Assembly: GCF_001625305.1 (NCBI RefSeq)
Contig: NW_017804021.1
Span: 2,525,710 to 2,589,709 of the forward strand
From: Branchiostoma belcheri
Lineage: Eukaryota; Chordata; Leptocardii; Amphioxiformes; Branchiostomatidae
Direction: 5' to 3'
DNA length: 64,000 bases
Part shown: in pieces, positions 49,804-60,396 of the stretch
Numbering within the stretch: position 1 is the first letter of the stretch
Layout: each line of letters opens with the position of its first letter
The notes under the pieces: generated by a model
Told to the model about the DNA's origin: nothing
The model's input: only the letters and a program-made list of their open reading frames with translations
Database searches by the model: none
Made by a program: the position numbers and the translations under genes

Positions 49804-50138
49804 AGCAGCCCGGTTCCCAGGCTATACGCCCCGACCTGCCTTACCCCGTCCCGCTGACGCCTGCAGCAGACACAAACCTGACCGTGATTACGGCTGGCAC
49901 GGGGGGAAGCTTTCAGGGCTCGGCTCTGATTTGATTGGAGCAGGCAGAACGGAGACACGACAGACCGGCTTTGTGCCGAGTCTCACTGGGGTTGAGACAA
50001 ATCCGAGGAGTTTTGCAAACTCAAAAACGCGTTGTTATGTAAGTGGAAGTACTAACTTTCGGGATATGGTCCCGAAATCCGAAAACTTCAGAAAATCACA
50101 AATGCGTTATTATGTAAGTAGGAAAACCATCCAGGAAA

Positions 50139-50250
50139 TATTCTTTCCCTGCGCGGCCAGACAAACCTACAAGGCGGCCAAACTCCCCTGGCAGATATCC
50201 TCCTATATATAGCCAGCGTAGTTAGTCTGGTAGCGACTGTCGTTTAATAG
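50139..50250. mobile_element. family B subtype, right-half fragment
   Basis: TCTTTCCCTGCGCGGCCAGA, CAAACCTACAAGGCGGCCAA and CTCCTATATATAGCCAGCGT match the right half of the copy at 34498-34713. Confidence 0.82.
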
Positions 50251-50308
50251 CAGTGCTGAAAACTGTCATCAGCGCTGATGAGAAACTTGCGCTTGTCAGT
50301 TGCCGCTA

Positions 50309-50384
50309 ATCCCCGATAATCAGGCGGAGTCTCGGCAGATCTGCTGGGGATTAGCGGAGATTAGGGTGGATTAGGAGGGCGTTA
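50309..50384. promoter_or_regulatory. cluster of TAATCC/GGATTA sites
   Basis: GCTAATCCCC, GGGGATTAGC, GGAGATTAGG and GTGGATTAGG within 75 bases. TAATCC is the site preferred by K50 homeodomains (Otx, Gsc, Pitx type). The same style of sequence occurs at about 36997-37030. Function not shown. Confidence 0.35.
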
Positions 50385-50447
50385 GGCAGTTAAGCGCGCT
50401 TGTCGCTCAGTGATGACGGCAGGCTTAAACACGAGACCTTCTGTAAC

Positions 50448-50629
50448 CTTGTCACCTAATCTCCAAGCAGATCCCAGGGTGGCAAAAGACAGTTACTGTA
50501 TCAAATTGGTCAGGCAGTATCCATTGGCCCAAAGGTGGTATATGGACCCTCTCTGGCCAATGGATACTGCCTGGCCAATCTGTACCGTCTTTTGCCACCC
50601 TAGGATCTGCTTGGAGATGACTTGTCACC
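50448..50629. mobile_element. family Y foldback MITE with perfect 9-bp target duplication
   Basis: The element 50457-50620 runs TAATCTCCAAGCAGATCCCA to GATCTGCTTGGAGATGA; GGTGGCAAAAGACAG pairs with GTCTTTTGCCACC. CTTGTCACC stands on both sides (50448-50456 and 50621-50629). This ties family Y to the 9-bp-duplication group. Confidence 0.95.
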
Positions 50630-50719
50630 CAGGAGCTGTATACTTTCTTCTTCTGCTTTCCCTTTGGAATCAGAACTGTCAAAAACTGTTTCCCTTCGAT
50701 CCACAATAAGAAACGACCC

Positions 50720-51760
50720 ATCGACTCCAATCTGCCGGGATTCGAACTCAGAACTCTAAGTTGCCTTTCCTAAGGGCACAGCACTGGGAGTGGGGCGGGG
50801 GCCTGTTTGAACTCCTAATCTTGAGATTCTACCCTGAAACCCAGCAGCTGAAATTTCTACTCTTCAACTCAACCCACGATCGGAAACGATGTCATCATCT
50901 CCCATCATAGAGTGCATTTCCTAAAGGCACAACACTTGGGCCTACTAGGGATTCGAACCCAGGACCTTTAGATTCTGAGTCAGCAGCCCTAACAATTAAC
51001 ACGAAAAACCCATCAGCTCCCATCATAGAGTGCCTATCCTAAGGGCACAGCACTCGGGCCTGCAAAGGATTCGAACTCGGGACCTTCAGTCAACAACCCA
51101 AACCATTTTCCAACCTAGCAACTGAACCTTCTACTCTTCTCTCCACGATCGAAAACGACTCCATCAGGTCCCATCTGTGAAAAGTGCCTTTTCTAAGGCC
51201 TGCTATAGACTTGAACCCAGATCCTTAAGGTTCCCACCAACCGTAACCACCTTGCCACCTTGTAGATGTACATTCTACTCTTTTACAACTGTCACCTTCA
51301 ATCTATGATTATCATCGGAAACGGTTCCATGAGCTGCCATCTTTGAAGAGGAAAGAATGATCCTGCCTTTGTCGTCAGAAAACCCATCAGCTCCCAATAT
51401 AGAGTTCCTTTCCTAAAGGCACAACACTAAGGATTCGAACTCAGAACCTTCAGTCCACAACCCAAACCATTTTGCAACTTAGCAGCTGGACCTTCTGACT
51501 GTTCAACCCACGATCAAAAACGATTCCATCAATGTCCCGATCTAGGCGTCTTTCATAAGGGCACTACATGGGGAGGGGGATTCGAACTCATAACCTTGGG
51601 ATTCAGGAACATTACAACGATCTGGACCTTCTGAATTCTAACTACCAGCTGAACCTTCTAACTCTTCTCTCCACGATCGGAAACGGTTCCATCAGCTCCC
51701 GTCTGTGAAGAGGAGAGGAAGATCCTGCCTTTGTCATCAGGAGAACCCATCAGCCCGCTT
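50720..51760 (-). repeat. array of tRNA-like B-box modules
   Basis: GGGATTCGAACTCAGAAC (50736), GGGATTCGAACCCAGGAC (50948), AGGATTCGAACTCGGGAC (51066), AGACTTGAACCCAGATCC (51208), AGGATTCGAACTCAGAAC (51430) and GGGATTCGAACTCATAAC (51577). Each is preceded by GTGCCTTTCCTAAGGGCACA-like text, and CGATCGGAAACGATTCCATC recurs. On the minus strand these are GTTCGAATCC B boxes. It is most likely a decayed tandem array of tRNA-derived SINE heads. Confidence 0.75.
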
Positions 51761-51868
51761 CTCCTCCCCATTGTGCCAAACGATCGTCAAATTGAAACAT
51801 TTTTCCTGCCCGCAGGTCTGTACTACAGCCGGATTGCCGCGAGTTTCCGCGCTAAGAGTTCTTTGTAA

Positions 51869-52245
51869 GGCCACAGCAGGTACATCTTATGGATGACATC
51901 CTTCGCAGACTCCAAATCTAATGCGAGCGGGCGAAAAAACAAGGCGGGCCGAGAAAAAGCAAGGTTCCTACATTTTAGAATTTTGACTCAATCATTGTAC
52001 AAATGGTTTTGATTCAGTAGGAACATCACATATACACAGCCAGCATCACATATCACTGCTGCATCATGATCATAGTAAGCCTTGTCTTGTCTTGTTTTCT
52101 TGTCCACCTTCCGGCATGGCAACAGACATCTTTGCCCATTTTTGGCATGGTGACCACTGTCAGAAGGCAACAAATTTTTTTTTCAAAATCAGGAAAACAC
52201 TAATGTGCGCGCTGATGTCATCCGTAAAAATGACTTGCTGTGGCC
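51869..52245. mobile_element. family D MITE, copy 5
   Basis: GGCCACAGCAGGTACATCTT to ATGACTTGCTGTGGCC, flanked by TAA (51866-51868 and 52246-52248). The interior matches copy 4 (ACATATACACAGCCAGCATC). Confidence 0.9.
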
Positions 52246-52869
52246 TAACGCTTCAGAGCCGCGGTTTGATGGGGAAGTTATCTGATGTGAGGAAGGAAAC
52301 TGGTGAGCTGATCACTAAGATAACACGGGCCGCAACAAGGGAAAGTAGGAAAAAGATCACTTTCGCTTTCAACGTCTCTAAGAAAACATCCCGGAACATT
52401 CAGGCCGTGATCCGATCGTTTTGATGAGTCAGCAGATTGCATGTCGGGATGTTTGAAGAGAGGTCAGAGGTCACATCGAACATCAATACATCAGATATAA
52501 AAGATGGCGGCGGTCGGGCTTATCTTAGAACTGTCAAAGGAACACGCGAAACGTCTTCAAAGTGGAGGGTTTTACTCAAGAAACGTTCCGATGGTGATAA
52601 GGGGAAACCTGAGACGGATGGTGCCCTTGGGAACGCACAAGGTCACGGAAGACGTTTGACCTTGGCGATATTCATGAATCATGGATTTACGGTAGATGTA
52701 ATCTGATACAGGATGTTTGTGATGAAGAAGCCGGGAGGCAGTTTATGTCTTTGATATCAGATTTCATAAATACAAGGATCAGACCGGAACGGTTCTCAGC
52801 CATTCCGTAATAATTCAACTTTATCTAATTTCTTCACACGCAATTAGCAAGGCGCGTTATAGATGGTTA

Positions 52870-54065
52870 GAAGTGTTGTTTAGAGAGATGAATTTACAGG
52901 TAGTTTTAGTTTTATGACAACTGAAACCATCTTCCATTTCGAACACACGTATCGCGGAAGTCTCTTATCTAAATCTGTGATCCCAACATTGACGTACAGA
53001 GCAACTTTACAGCATAGTTATGTTACCTTAAGGTACACTGAACACCAGCCACTGTCACAGTGTAAAAGCTATAAAAGGCAGTTCTATTTTTAAAATATCA
53101 GATTCTAAGAATTGAAGGTTTGGGCAGGCACCGTTCTTAGGCACTCCAAGTGGTGTTAGCTTAAGATTTGCCTTCTTCAAACACAATTAGCACTACACGT
53201 ATTAAGTAGCAAGAAGCCTTGGTTAGGAAAAAAATGTACCAGTTGTTTAGATTTTATGGCAATGCAGGACAGCTGATAACATCTTCACTTCCGAACACAC
53301 ACATGTCAGAAGACTCCTATCTAAATCTGCGAACCCAACATCAGCAAACAGAGCAACTTTACAGCATAGTTACGTTACCTGAAGGTACACTGAACACCAG
53401 CCACTGTCACAGTGTAAAAGCTATAAAAGGCAGTTCTATTTTTAAGATTTCAGATTCTAAAAATTCTAGGTTTGGGCAGGCACCGTTCTTAGGCACTCCA
53501 AGTGGTGTTAGCTTAAGATTTGCTTTCTTCAACACAATTAGCACTAGACGTAAGTGGGTAGAAGCCTTGACTAGGAAAAAGAATGTACCAGTTGTTAAAG
53601 TTTTATGACAATGCAGCACAACTGATACCATCTACTCTTCCGAATACACACATCTCAGAAGACTCCTATCTAAATCTGCGATCCCAACATTGACGAACAC
53701 AGAGCCTTTATAGCATAGTTATGGTACCTTAAGGTACACTGAACACCAGCCATTGGCACAGTGTGAAGCTATAAAAGGCAGTTCTATTTTTAAGATTTCA
53801 GATTCTGAAAATTGACGGTTTGGGCAGGCACCGTTCTTAGGCACTCCAAGTGGTTTTAGCTTAAGATTTGCTTTCTTAAAATACAATTAGCACTACACGT
53901 ATGAAGTGGCTAGAAGCCTTGGATAGGAAAAAGAATGAGCCAGTTGTTTAAGTTTTACGACAATGCAGCACAACTGATAACATCTCTTCCGAACACACAC
54001 ATCTCAGAAGACTCCTATCTAAATCTGCGTTACCAACATAGAGCCTTTATAGCATAGTTATGGTA
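52870..54065. repeat. 350-bp tandem array, about 3.3 units
   Basis: GGCAGTTCTATTTTTAA recurs near 53078, 53430 and 53778. GGGCAGGCACCGTTCTTAGG, CACTCCAAGTGGTGTTAGCT, CTTCCGAACACACACATCTC and CTCCTATCTAAATCTGCG repeat with it. The second unit is open for 129 codons (53219-53608); the others have stops. Residues GVSLRF... and TRRKWVEALTRKKNVP faintly recall a THAP-domain segment, but the zinc cysteines are not visible. Confidence 0.88.
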
Positions 54066-54069
54066 CCAG

Positions 54070-54825
54070 GTTGTCCCCTGAACATCAGCCACTACGCTCT
54101 AAGTATCCACAGGATTCAGGTTATTTTACGACCGAGTTTCTGTGTTGGATGATAAGAAAGCATTTCCATGTCCTGAAGGACAAAAACAACAACCGGTACA
54201 GTTATTTTCTCTGGATGCTTCAGGGACAGTTATGTGTGGATTAACATGTACAGTACAGTAGTACTGCCAGCAGTGGAGATGTGGTGTTATCAGATATACA
54301 GAGTTATGTTGTGTACAACTCTAAAAATAACAGTTATATTGGTGGGTGGCATGAAGTCAACTAAAATACCACCCTAAAGTAGCCTCAAGGATTGTAACAA
54401 TACTTTCTGAGTCAGAAAAAGAAGAAAAAAAGCTAACTCAGTCACTTGTTAACCGGAAGCTCATCCCAAATATTTGCATGGTAAAACGGATAGTCTGCTC
54501 TAACGTTGTTACACACTGTAACTTCTAGCAACATTGTATAAACCTGGTGTACAAATAGTCAGCACATTCGATCTAACTAACAACTGTAATTGTGTTCCTT
54601 TCTATATGTATCTGCAGGTAATTCTTGTACGTCATTTCAATGTTCTTATGATGTGCCGCGTGCCTGAAATAAACAATGAACAAAAAACTGCATAGATAAC
54701 CCAGTCTGTATGTTCCAGTGAGAGGATAGGCAGTTACCAACAAGGCCAGGCCAATGGGAATTCTATGTTAGAACCTGACTATTACTGTCTGTAATAGTTC
54801 TGAAATAACTGCGTTTGACGCCCAG
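54070..54825. other. unannotated AT-rich stretch
   Basis: No recognised element. CTGAAATAAACAATGAACAA near 54665 could be an A-rich retroposon tail, but nothing upstream supports it. Confidence 0.4.
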
Positions 54826-54827
54826 TG

Positions 54828-55110
54828 CTGATGTCTAAAACGGCAGTTAAGACAGGAACAAGAAAGAGGAAGACTCAAACGCTCCAATTCCCGTGCAGAA
54901 CGAGCAGCGCCAAAGTGTAGCGCGTAAAGCTTTGCTAGTTCTCTGTGATGTCTGAAATGGCAGTTTAGAACAACCCTTAAACGTGTCCATAACTAAACTG
55001 AAGCGTCGATGAACGTTACAAAACTGACGCTATCAGAATGAAGTTCGCAAGACTATGATGTCTGAAATGGTAGTTAAGAAAAAAAACACGCCTGGAAAGC
55101 TTCGATAATC
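54828..55110. repeat. short tandem repeat around TGATGTCTGAAATGGCAGTT
   Basis: TGATGTCTAAAACGGCAGTT (54828), TGATGTCTGAAATGGCAGTT (54947) and TGATGTCTGAAATGGTAGTT (55057) at about 110-120 base spacing, each followed by AAG/AGAA-rich DNA. Confidence 0.7.
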
Positions 55111-55182
55111 GTACAGAAGCTCTGCAAAGCGACCCTTCTTAGAAAGAATGGTGACTGAATTGCTTTCGTAACCGTACAGCCC

Positions 55183-55396
55183 GGGGTTGTGTGGCGTGGC
55201 GACTCGGAACCAAGAGGTCCCGGGTTTGAGTCCTGACATGCCACCGATCTTGTCCCACTGGGAAAGGCACTTTACACGACTTTCCTCACTTCGCTCAGGT
55301 GAAAATGAGTATTGTATTGTCCCCTGTGTTGGTGGTGGCATTAATATAACTTGCCGTCACCACGTGTTGTGATTACATGTTGGAATATACATAAAA
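55183..55396 (+). mobile_element. tRNA-derived SINE, internal head deletion
   Basis: GGGGTTGTGTGGCGTGGCGA runs straight into CTCGGAACCAAGAGGTCCCG, so about 20 bases between the A box and the anticodon region are missing. The body and the TGTTGGAATATACATAAA end are present. Confidence 0.9.
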
Positions 55397-55618
55397 CAGA
55401 AGCTGCACAAAAAGCGAAGCCATCGTCGAGAAATCAGAACGCCCGCCTGTTGGCCTGGCTGTTTGCAGGTAATTAGCGCTATCAGAACAGGGTTAGACAG
55501 ACGCGCTGATCCGCAGACTGATACTCTAATGGCCGGCCTGATCACAACTGTCATCAGCCGGGCGTTTCGGGTCTAGACAGGAAACAGAACAGCGGAGACG
55601 GGAAACTGGGCAGAGATG

Positions 55619-55882
55619 AAAGTACTGTTGTGGGGTCGTGTGGCGTAGCGGCAGAGTGCTCGACTCGGAACCAAGAGGTCCCGGGTTCGAGTCCTGACAT
55701 GCCACCGATCTTGTGCCCTTGGGAAAGGCACTTTACACGACTTTCCTCACTTCGCTCAGGTGAAAATGAGTATTGTACTGTTCCCTCTGTTGATGGTGGC
55801 ATTAATATAAGTTGGGAAAACTTGAGTGTGCCGTCACCACGTCTTGTGATTAGATGTTGGAATATAAAACAAAGTACGGTTG
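55619..55882 (+). mobile_element. tRNA-derived SINE, best full-length copy
   Basis: SINE 55631-55870: GGGTCGTGTGGCGTAGCGGC (A box), GGTCCCGGGTTCGAGTCCTG (B box), CTTTCCTCACTTCGCTCAGG body, end TGTTGGAATATAAAAC. AAAGTACTGTTG and AAAGTACGGTTG flank it (11 of 12). A 224-codon frame starting here is read-through of the SINE into neighbouring repeats. Confidence 0.94.
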
Positions 55883-55884
55883 GT

Positions 55885-56135
55885 GATGTCCTTAGTGCTG
55901 AAATCACGGTTATTCTTCAGTCTGCTAAGTTAGCCGCTTGGCACCAAATCCGTATTGGTTACAGCATAAATTCGTACGGCGTACATTCACATGTTGGGCT
56001 TTCCTTAGTGCTGAATGGGCGGTTAGAGACGAAAGTACGGTTAAAGATGCAAGGAATGTCCTTAGTGCTGAAAGTACAGTTATTCTTCAGCCTGCTAAGT
56101 TTGGCATCAAATCTGTATTGGTTATCACATCAGGC
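55885..56135. repeat. tandem-like repeat around TGTCCTTAGTGCTGAA
   Basis: GATGTCCTTAGTGCTGAAAT, TTTCCTTAGTGCTGAATGGG and AATGTCCTTAGTGCTGAAAG, with GTTATTCTTCAGNCTGCTAA and GGCANCAAATCNGTATTGGT repeated. Related to the scattered TGTCCTTGGTGCTGAA motif. Confidence 0.75.
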
Positions 56136-56175
56136 AGCCCATTTAGCATGTTTGGAATTTCTAATGTCTAATTAC

Positions 56176-56805
56176 TCATGGTCTCATCCGTTACGCTGTC
56201 TCTCCTTCCTTCAATCCCCTGGCTTCATTCATTTCTGCCTTCCTTCCATCCCTGATATTTTCCAGGACCCCATAATTACGTTTCACACCTGCACACATCC
56301 CTGATATCATTATATGTACATCCAACAGTCATAATGTGTGTTTCCGACCAGTGTTCTCATCCGTTACGCTTTCTCTCCTTCCTTCAATCCTGCCTTCCAT
56401 CCCTGATATTTTCCAGAGCGCCATAATTAAGTTTCACACCTGCACACATCCCTGACAACCTTACATCCCGCATCCCTAATTTGTGTGTTCTCATCCTTTA
56501 ATCTTTCTCTCCTTACCTCACTCCTCTGATTTCCTTCATTTCTGCCTTCCTTCCCTGATATTTCCCAGAGCTCCATAATTACGTTTCACACCTGCACACA
56601 TCTCTGACAACCTTACACCCCACATCCCTAATTTGTGTTTTCTCATCTTGTGTGCTCCCTCCTTCCTTCACTCCTTAGTTCCATCCCCTAATTTCATTCA
56701 TTTCTACCTTCCATCCCAGATATTTTCAGAGCATCATAATTACGTTTCACACCTGCACACCTCCCTGACAACCTTACATCCCACATCCCTAATTTGTGTT
56801 TCCGT
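56176..56805. repeat. pyrimidine-rich tandem repeat, about 150 bp, four units
   Basis: TCTCATCCGTTACGCT, CTCTCCTTCCTTCAATCCC, CATTTCTGCCTTCCTTCC, CCATAATTACGTTTCACACC and TGCACACATCCCTGACAACC recur in order. The last unit ends in GTGTTTCCGTACAGGTAATG. Confidence 0.85.
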
Positions 56806-57181
56806 ACAGGTAATGGGAGCCGGTAACCCCGGACTACCCGATACCCCATTTTCCCCTGTAACGCTAATCAAATCAAAGCCAAGCCGGCATTTTCCGACTT
56901 CCTGCGCGCCAAATTAGCCGGACCATCTGCCCGTAGATCATCTCGCGCTGGATAGCAGTTGTAATTATGTGTAATTAGGCGTGAGCTGTCGGTGAACTGC
57001 TGTTCTGTAATCATGGCTACAATCAGTGATGCATTATCCCTGCAGCCTGCGGATTGATCCGTGTGAAACAACTGTTGCTGCCGCGTGTTGGGGAAGGTTT
57101 TAGTATTCTTAACGGGAAGGTTTCAAAGAAGCAAGGCGCTGGCGTCTACAACAAGGCCTCTCTGGAAATAAGAAATATACA

Positions 57182-57451
57182 AAGAAAGACAAAGACAAAC
57201 TGGAAAGGGTACAGAATCAAGCTGCAAGATTCTGTATGAACAACCATGAAAGAGGTGCTAGTGTCACCGAAATGAAAAGTAACCTACAGTGGGTGCAACT
57301 GGAAGACAGACGAAAAATGTCCAGACTATGCATGATGTACAAAATGACTAATATGCTGGTGGATGACCCAACTACTAGGTACTTAATACCAGCCCAGAAG
57401 AGAGCAAGAAATAGCCATTCCTTCAAGTACCAGAGTTATCAACCAAGGATT
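57182..57451 (+). pseudogene. LINE reverse-transcriptase C-terminal relic, longest copy
   Basis: The frame from 57182 reads KLERVQNQAARFCMNN, then SVTEMKSNLQWVQLEDRR, then MMYKMTNMLVDDPTTRYLIP and YQSYQPRIE. The order QxxAARF - SVTxMxxxLxWxxLxxRR - MMYKxxNxLVD - YLxPA is typical of the C-terminal part of CR1/Jockey-type LINE polyproteins. It is uninterrupted for about 90 codons and then breaks near 57452, before the conserved FPRTIVDWN end. It is a fragment. Confidence 0.9.
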
Positions 57452-57473
57452 GAGGTGTGTGAAACAACTGTTG

Positions 57474-57774
57474 CATGTTGCATGAAAAGTAGCGTGCGTG
57501 GTCCAGTGGTTAGCTATCCTGCCTCTGGACTAAGAGGTTGGGAGTTAGAATCCCGGCTGTTGTCGTTCACCCGACATACACGCTACTGTTTAGGGTCGCA
57601 GTCCCTAGGACGGGACGTTAAGCCGTGGTCCACCGTTCATTGTGCTTGTCGAAAAGAGCTAGGGGAATTTCCCCGGTACAATGAACCTGTAAATACTGTA
57701 CATAGCGTCTCTGTCACGACCAGTGGAAGATTAGCTCCTCATTGAGCTAAACTGCTTCGAGATCACGTCCATAC
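57474..57774 (+). mobile_element. second tRNA-SINE type inserted in a duplicated LINE flank
   Basis: GCGTGGTCCAGTGGTTAGC (A-box region) and GGGAGTTAGAATCCCGGCTG (B-box region, altered), then TGTCGTTCACCCGACATACA, CCCTAGGACGGGACGTTAAG and CCACCGTTCATTGTGCTTGT. Left flank GTGTGAAACAACTGTTGC (57456) and right flank CCGCGTGTTGGGGAAGGTTT (57775) are almost contiguous in the earlier copy at 57061-57100, which serves as an empty site. Confidence 0.85.
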
Positions 57775-57870
57775 CGCGTGTTGGGGAAGGTTTTAGTATT
57801 CTTAACAGGACTCTATGAATGGTTCAAAGAAACAAGGCGCTGGCAACTACAAGCAGACCTCACCGGAAAC
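57775..57870 (+). repeat. duplicate of 57081-57165
   Basis: GCGTGTTGGGGAAGGTTTTA, GTATTCTTAAC, TCAAAGAAACAAGGCGCTGG and CTACAAGCAGACCTCACCGG match the DNA just before the LINE relic. It marks the second copy of a roughly 400-bp tandem duplication. Confidence 0.8.
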
Positions 57871-58196
57871 AGGGCTAACAGACTACAAGAGCCTGCTTTG
57901 AACCTCGCACATCCGGTAGATCTGATAAAGCTCGGCTATGCATACATGTTACTCCGTTATAGGTGATTATATCTTCCTTTGCAATTATATGCTGGGATTC
58001 TGAATCCAATCATGAATTCTAATAATCCATTCACCGGGTATTTTGCAAAGTAAATTGATGTTTCTATCCGTTAAAATCCCAAATGGCGACGAGAGATACA
58101 TGTAGTGTGTGTAGGGGTGAGAGAAAGGATGATGATATCTAATAACAATTAGTCTTCCAGTACTTTCATTGTTGTTACATCATATGACAGGCGCTG

Positions 58197-58425
58197 TACA
58201 CAGTATCTGTATCAGTATCAGGCGGTATAACCGCCCTTCAGCGTAACACATCAGCTTCGCAGGCAGGCGGCGCAGTGTCAGCTTGTTACATCACACTGGA
58301 CGACCTGTTACGTCTAACCTTTGCACATCCAACTGTGAATAGATATCAGATCTAGATCCTTAGACTACCGGCTGGTGTGTTACACCGAAGGGCGGTTATT
58401 ATACAGATACAGATACATAACTAGC
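58197..58425. repeat. dispersed repeat BB, copy 3, with inverted second end
   Basis: CAGTATCTGTATCAGTATCA, ACCGCCCTTCAGCGTAACAC and CCTGTTACGTCTAACC. At the right, CTGGTGTGTTACACCGAAGG and GCGGTTATTATACAGATACA in complement, so the whole has inverted termini about 50 bases long. Confidence 0.8.
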
Positions 58426-58637
58426 ACACGTTAAAAACTCCTACTCTCAAAGACTTGCGAGCATTACTGGTTCATGAGGAAAGGGTTGATGCTATCTAAC
58501 AAATATTGTAATAAAATTGAGACTCACCTCAGACACTCCCAGGCGTGTTCCGATCATCTGACGCCCCTGGCCGCACACAGGGATGTCCTGTAGGCAGAAT
58601 GGGCGGATTGTTTATATGTGGGTCTTCTTATAGGACA

Positions 58638-58737
58638 TAGCCTGGGTACCAGCCTCCGTAGTTACCGCCGATAGCTGACGTGGTAGCCAGCGACATGAGA
58701 GAACCGGAAGTAACTGCGGAGGACGGTACCCAGGCTA
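58638..58737. mobile_element. family E foldback MITE, copy 1
   Basis: TAGCCTGGGTACCAGCCTCC, GTAGTTAC pairs GTAACTGCGGAGGACGGTAC, CCAGGCTA. 100 bp. No 9-bp flank agreement. Confidence 0.88.
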
Positions 58738-58786
58738 CACTTTTCAGATTGTTTACAAGCGGGTCTTCATAGCCTCTCTCTTCTCC

Positions 58787-58892
58787 TGGCTTGGGTACCA
58801 GCCTCCGTAGTTACCGCCGATAATATTAGCTGCTACAGTAGCCAGCGACAAGAGAGAACCGGTGATAACTACGGAGGATGGTGCCCAGGCTT
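58787..58892. mobile_element. family E foldback MITE, copy 2
   Basis: TGGCTTGGGTACCAGCCTCC to GGAGGATGGTGCCCAGGCTTG. The flanking GATTGTTTANANGNGGGTCT is also present before copy 1, so the pair arose by a roughly 150-bp tandem duplication and not by two insertions. Confidence 0.87.
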
Positions 58893-59120
58893 GTCTTCTC
58901 AACCAAAATGGACGTAATTGGTATCGATTTTTGGCAGGAGACATGACTGTGTATATGCTGTAAAGGACGATCTTCGCAAACAGAATTATGATTTATCTTC
59001 CCCTGGCATCCGGTCGGGGGACCCGGAGGATATCAGTCATGACATCAACTGGGAGGAAAGGAGCGACAAGAGCATTTTAAATGTCTTCTATGTCGGGGCT
59101 AGTGTGAACGACCTCTATCA

Positions 59121-59285
59121 TACCCAGAACCGCGCCTATCTAGTTCTATGCCTGAATGGGTTAGGGTTAGGATCAGGCACGGTTCTGGATAGTCTCCGCG
59201 TCTCTAAGAACTTATATTTGCCCCAGACACGGTTCTGGATACGCGCGAAATATACAGAACCGTGTCTGAGCATGGTTTATGATAC
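59121..59285 (+). repeat. GAACC-hairpin element, locus 22
   Basis: One unit (loop GGGTTAGGGTTAGG near 59157) and the tail (CCGCGTCTCTAAGAACTTAT, GGATACGCGCGAAATATAC, GAGCATGGTTTATGATACC). Confidence 0.92.
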
Positions 59286-59723
59286 CACACGACTTCTGTT
59301 GAATTACCGTTGAGTCTTTGGCCCCCGATCTAACCCCGACGCCCCTCGCACGCCTGCTTGACAAAACGTAATCTTGGCTCAGTCAGACTTTGGCTCAGCT
59401 GCCTGGGGAGGCTGATTCAAGATACGCAACATCCGACCAGGATCAAGAAGTGGTCTGTAAGAAGAACGCAGCCTTCCAGGCACATTTGACCCCTCTTAAG
59501 CCCTTCCAGGTGCTCAAAAATCTGCAGATTTGGGTAAAAGGAAAAGTGAATGACGTATTCTGAAAATCTCAAGGGACAAATTTTCTTCTGCAGGACCAGA
59601 GTAAGATGGGTCTTTCTCTACCTCACAATGCCTGCTGAGTCCGTCGTGACTGGTCTAACAAGCGAAAATCAGCACAAAGATCGGACTTGTTTGACTTTCC
59701 AACTCCAGTCAATGACAGAAAGA

Positions 59724-59800
59724 GAGATACGTCGACATTCCTTGACAAAGACTGGAGTTGAACAGCCGAAAATTTGGGAAAGTCCAATTTTTGGTGTTGC
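59724..59800 (+). repeat. dispersed repeat AA, copy 4
   Basis: CATTCCTTGACAAAGACTGG, AGTTGAACAGCCGAAAATTT and GGGAAAGTCCAATTT match 24947-25010 closely. Confidence 0.8.
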
Positions 59801-59995
59801 AAATTATAGTTCAAACCTGTTTCGGAATGACTACTACTACATGTACCAAGAACACAGATGGAGCTTTCAGCTAAAAACGTATCTTTTCATGGCTTTACAG
59901 AACTGCCGAGTTCCCCAGACTGTACGAGCTCTGGCCATTAGCCTCAGGACGACAAAAGCCGCACTCCGACTGGAGCACCGCGTAACGCGCACTTA

Positions 59996-60396
59996 GGCCA
60001 CACAGCCTTAATTTTACGGATGACATCAGCGCGGGCATTAATTTTCGCCTGATTTTGGGGAAACAAACACGAAATTTGGTTGCCTTCTGACAATGGTCTA
60101 CATGCCGAAAATGGGCAAATATGTCTGTTGCCATGCCGGAACGTGAATGGCAGATAACTATGAAGACAGAGACAAGAAAAGGCTCTGATTTAATGTTTTG
60201 TTTCTTACTTTGAAGCAGTGATATGTGATGCTTGTGCTGTGTATATGTGATGTTTCCACTGAATCAAAACCATTTGTACAATGAGAAATTTTTAAACGTA
60301 GGAACCTTTCGGCCTGCCTTGTTTTTATTTTCGCCCGCTCGCATTAGACTTGGAGTCTGCGGAGGATGTCATCCATAAAATTTCCTTGCTGTGGCC
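59996..60396. mobile_element. family D MITE, copy 6
   Basis: GGCCACACAGCCTTAATTTT to TTTCCTTGCTGTGGCC, flanked by TTA (59993-59995 and 60397-60399). Subterminal ACGGATGACATCAGCGCG and GGAGGATGTCATCCATAAAA. The interior matches copies 4 and 5 in complement order. Confidence 0.9.

Noticed and set aside
55630-56304. 224-codon frame as a gene
   Set aside because: It starts inside a tRNA-derived SINE and continues through neighbouring tandem repeats.
57236-57745. 169-codon frame as one protein
   Set aside because: The first part is a LINE relic and the second part is a SINE. The fusion is the accidental result of insertion.
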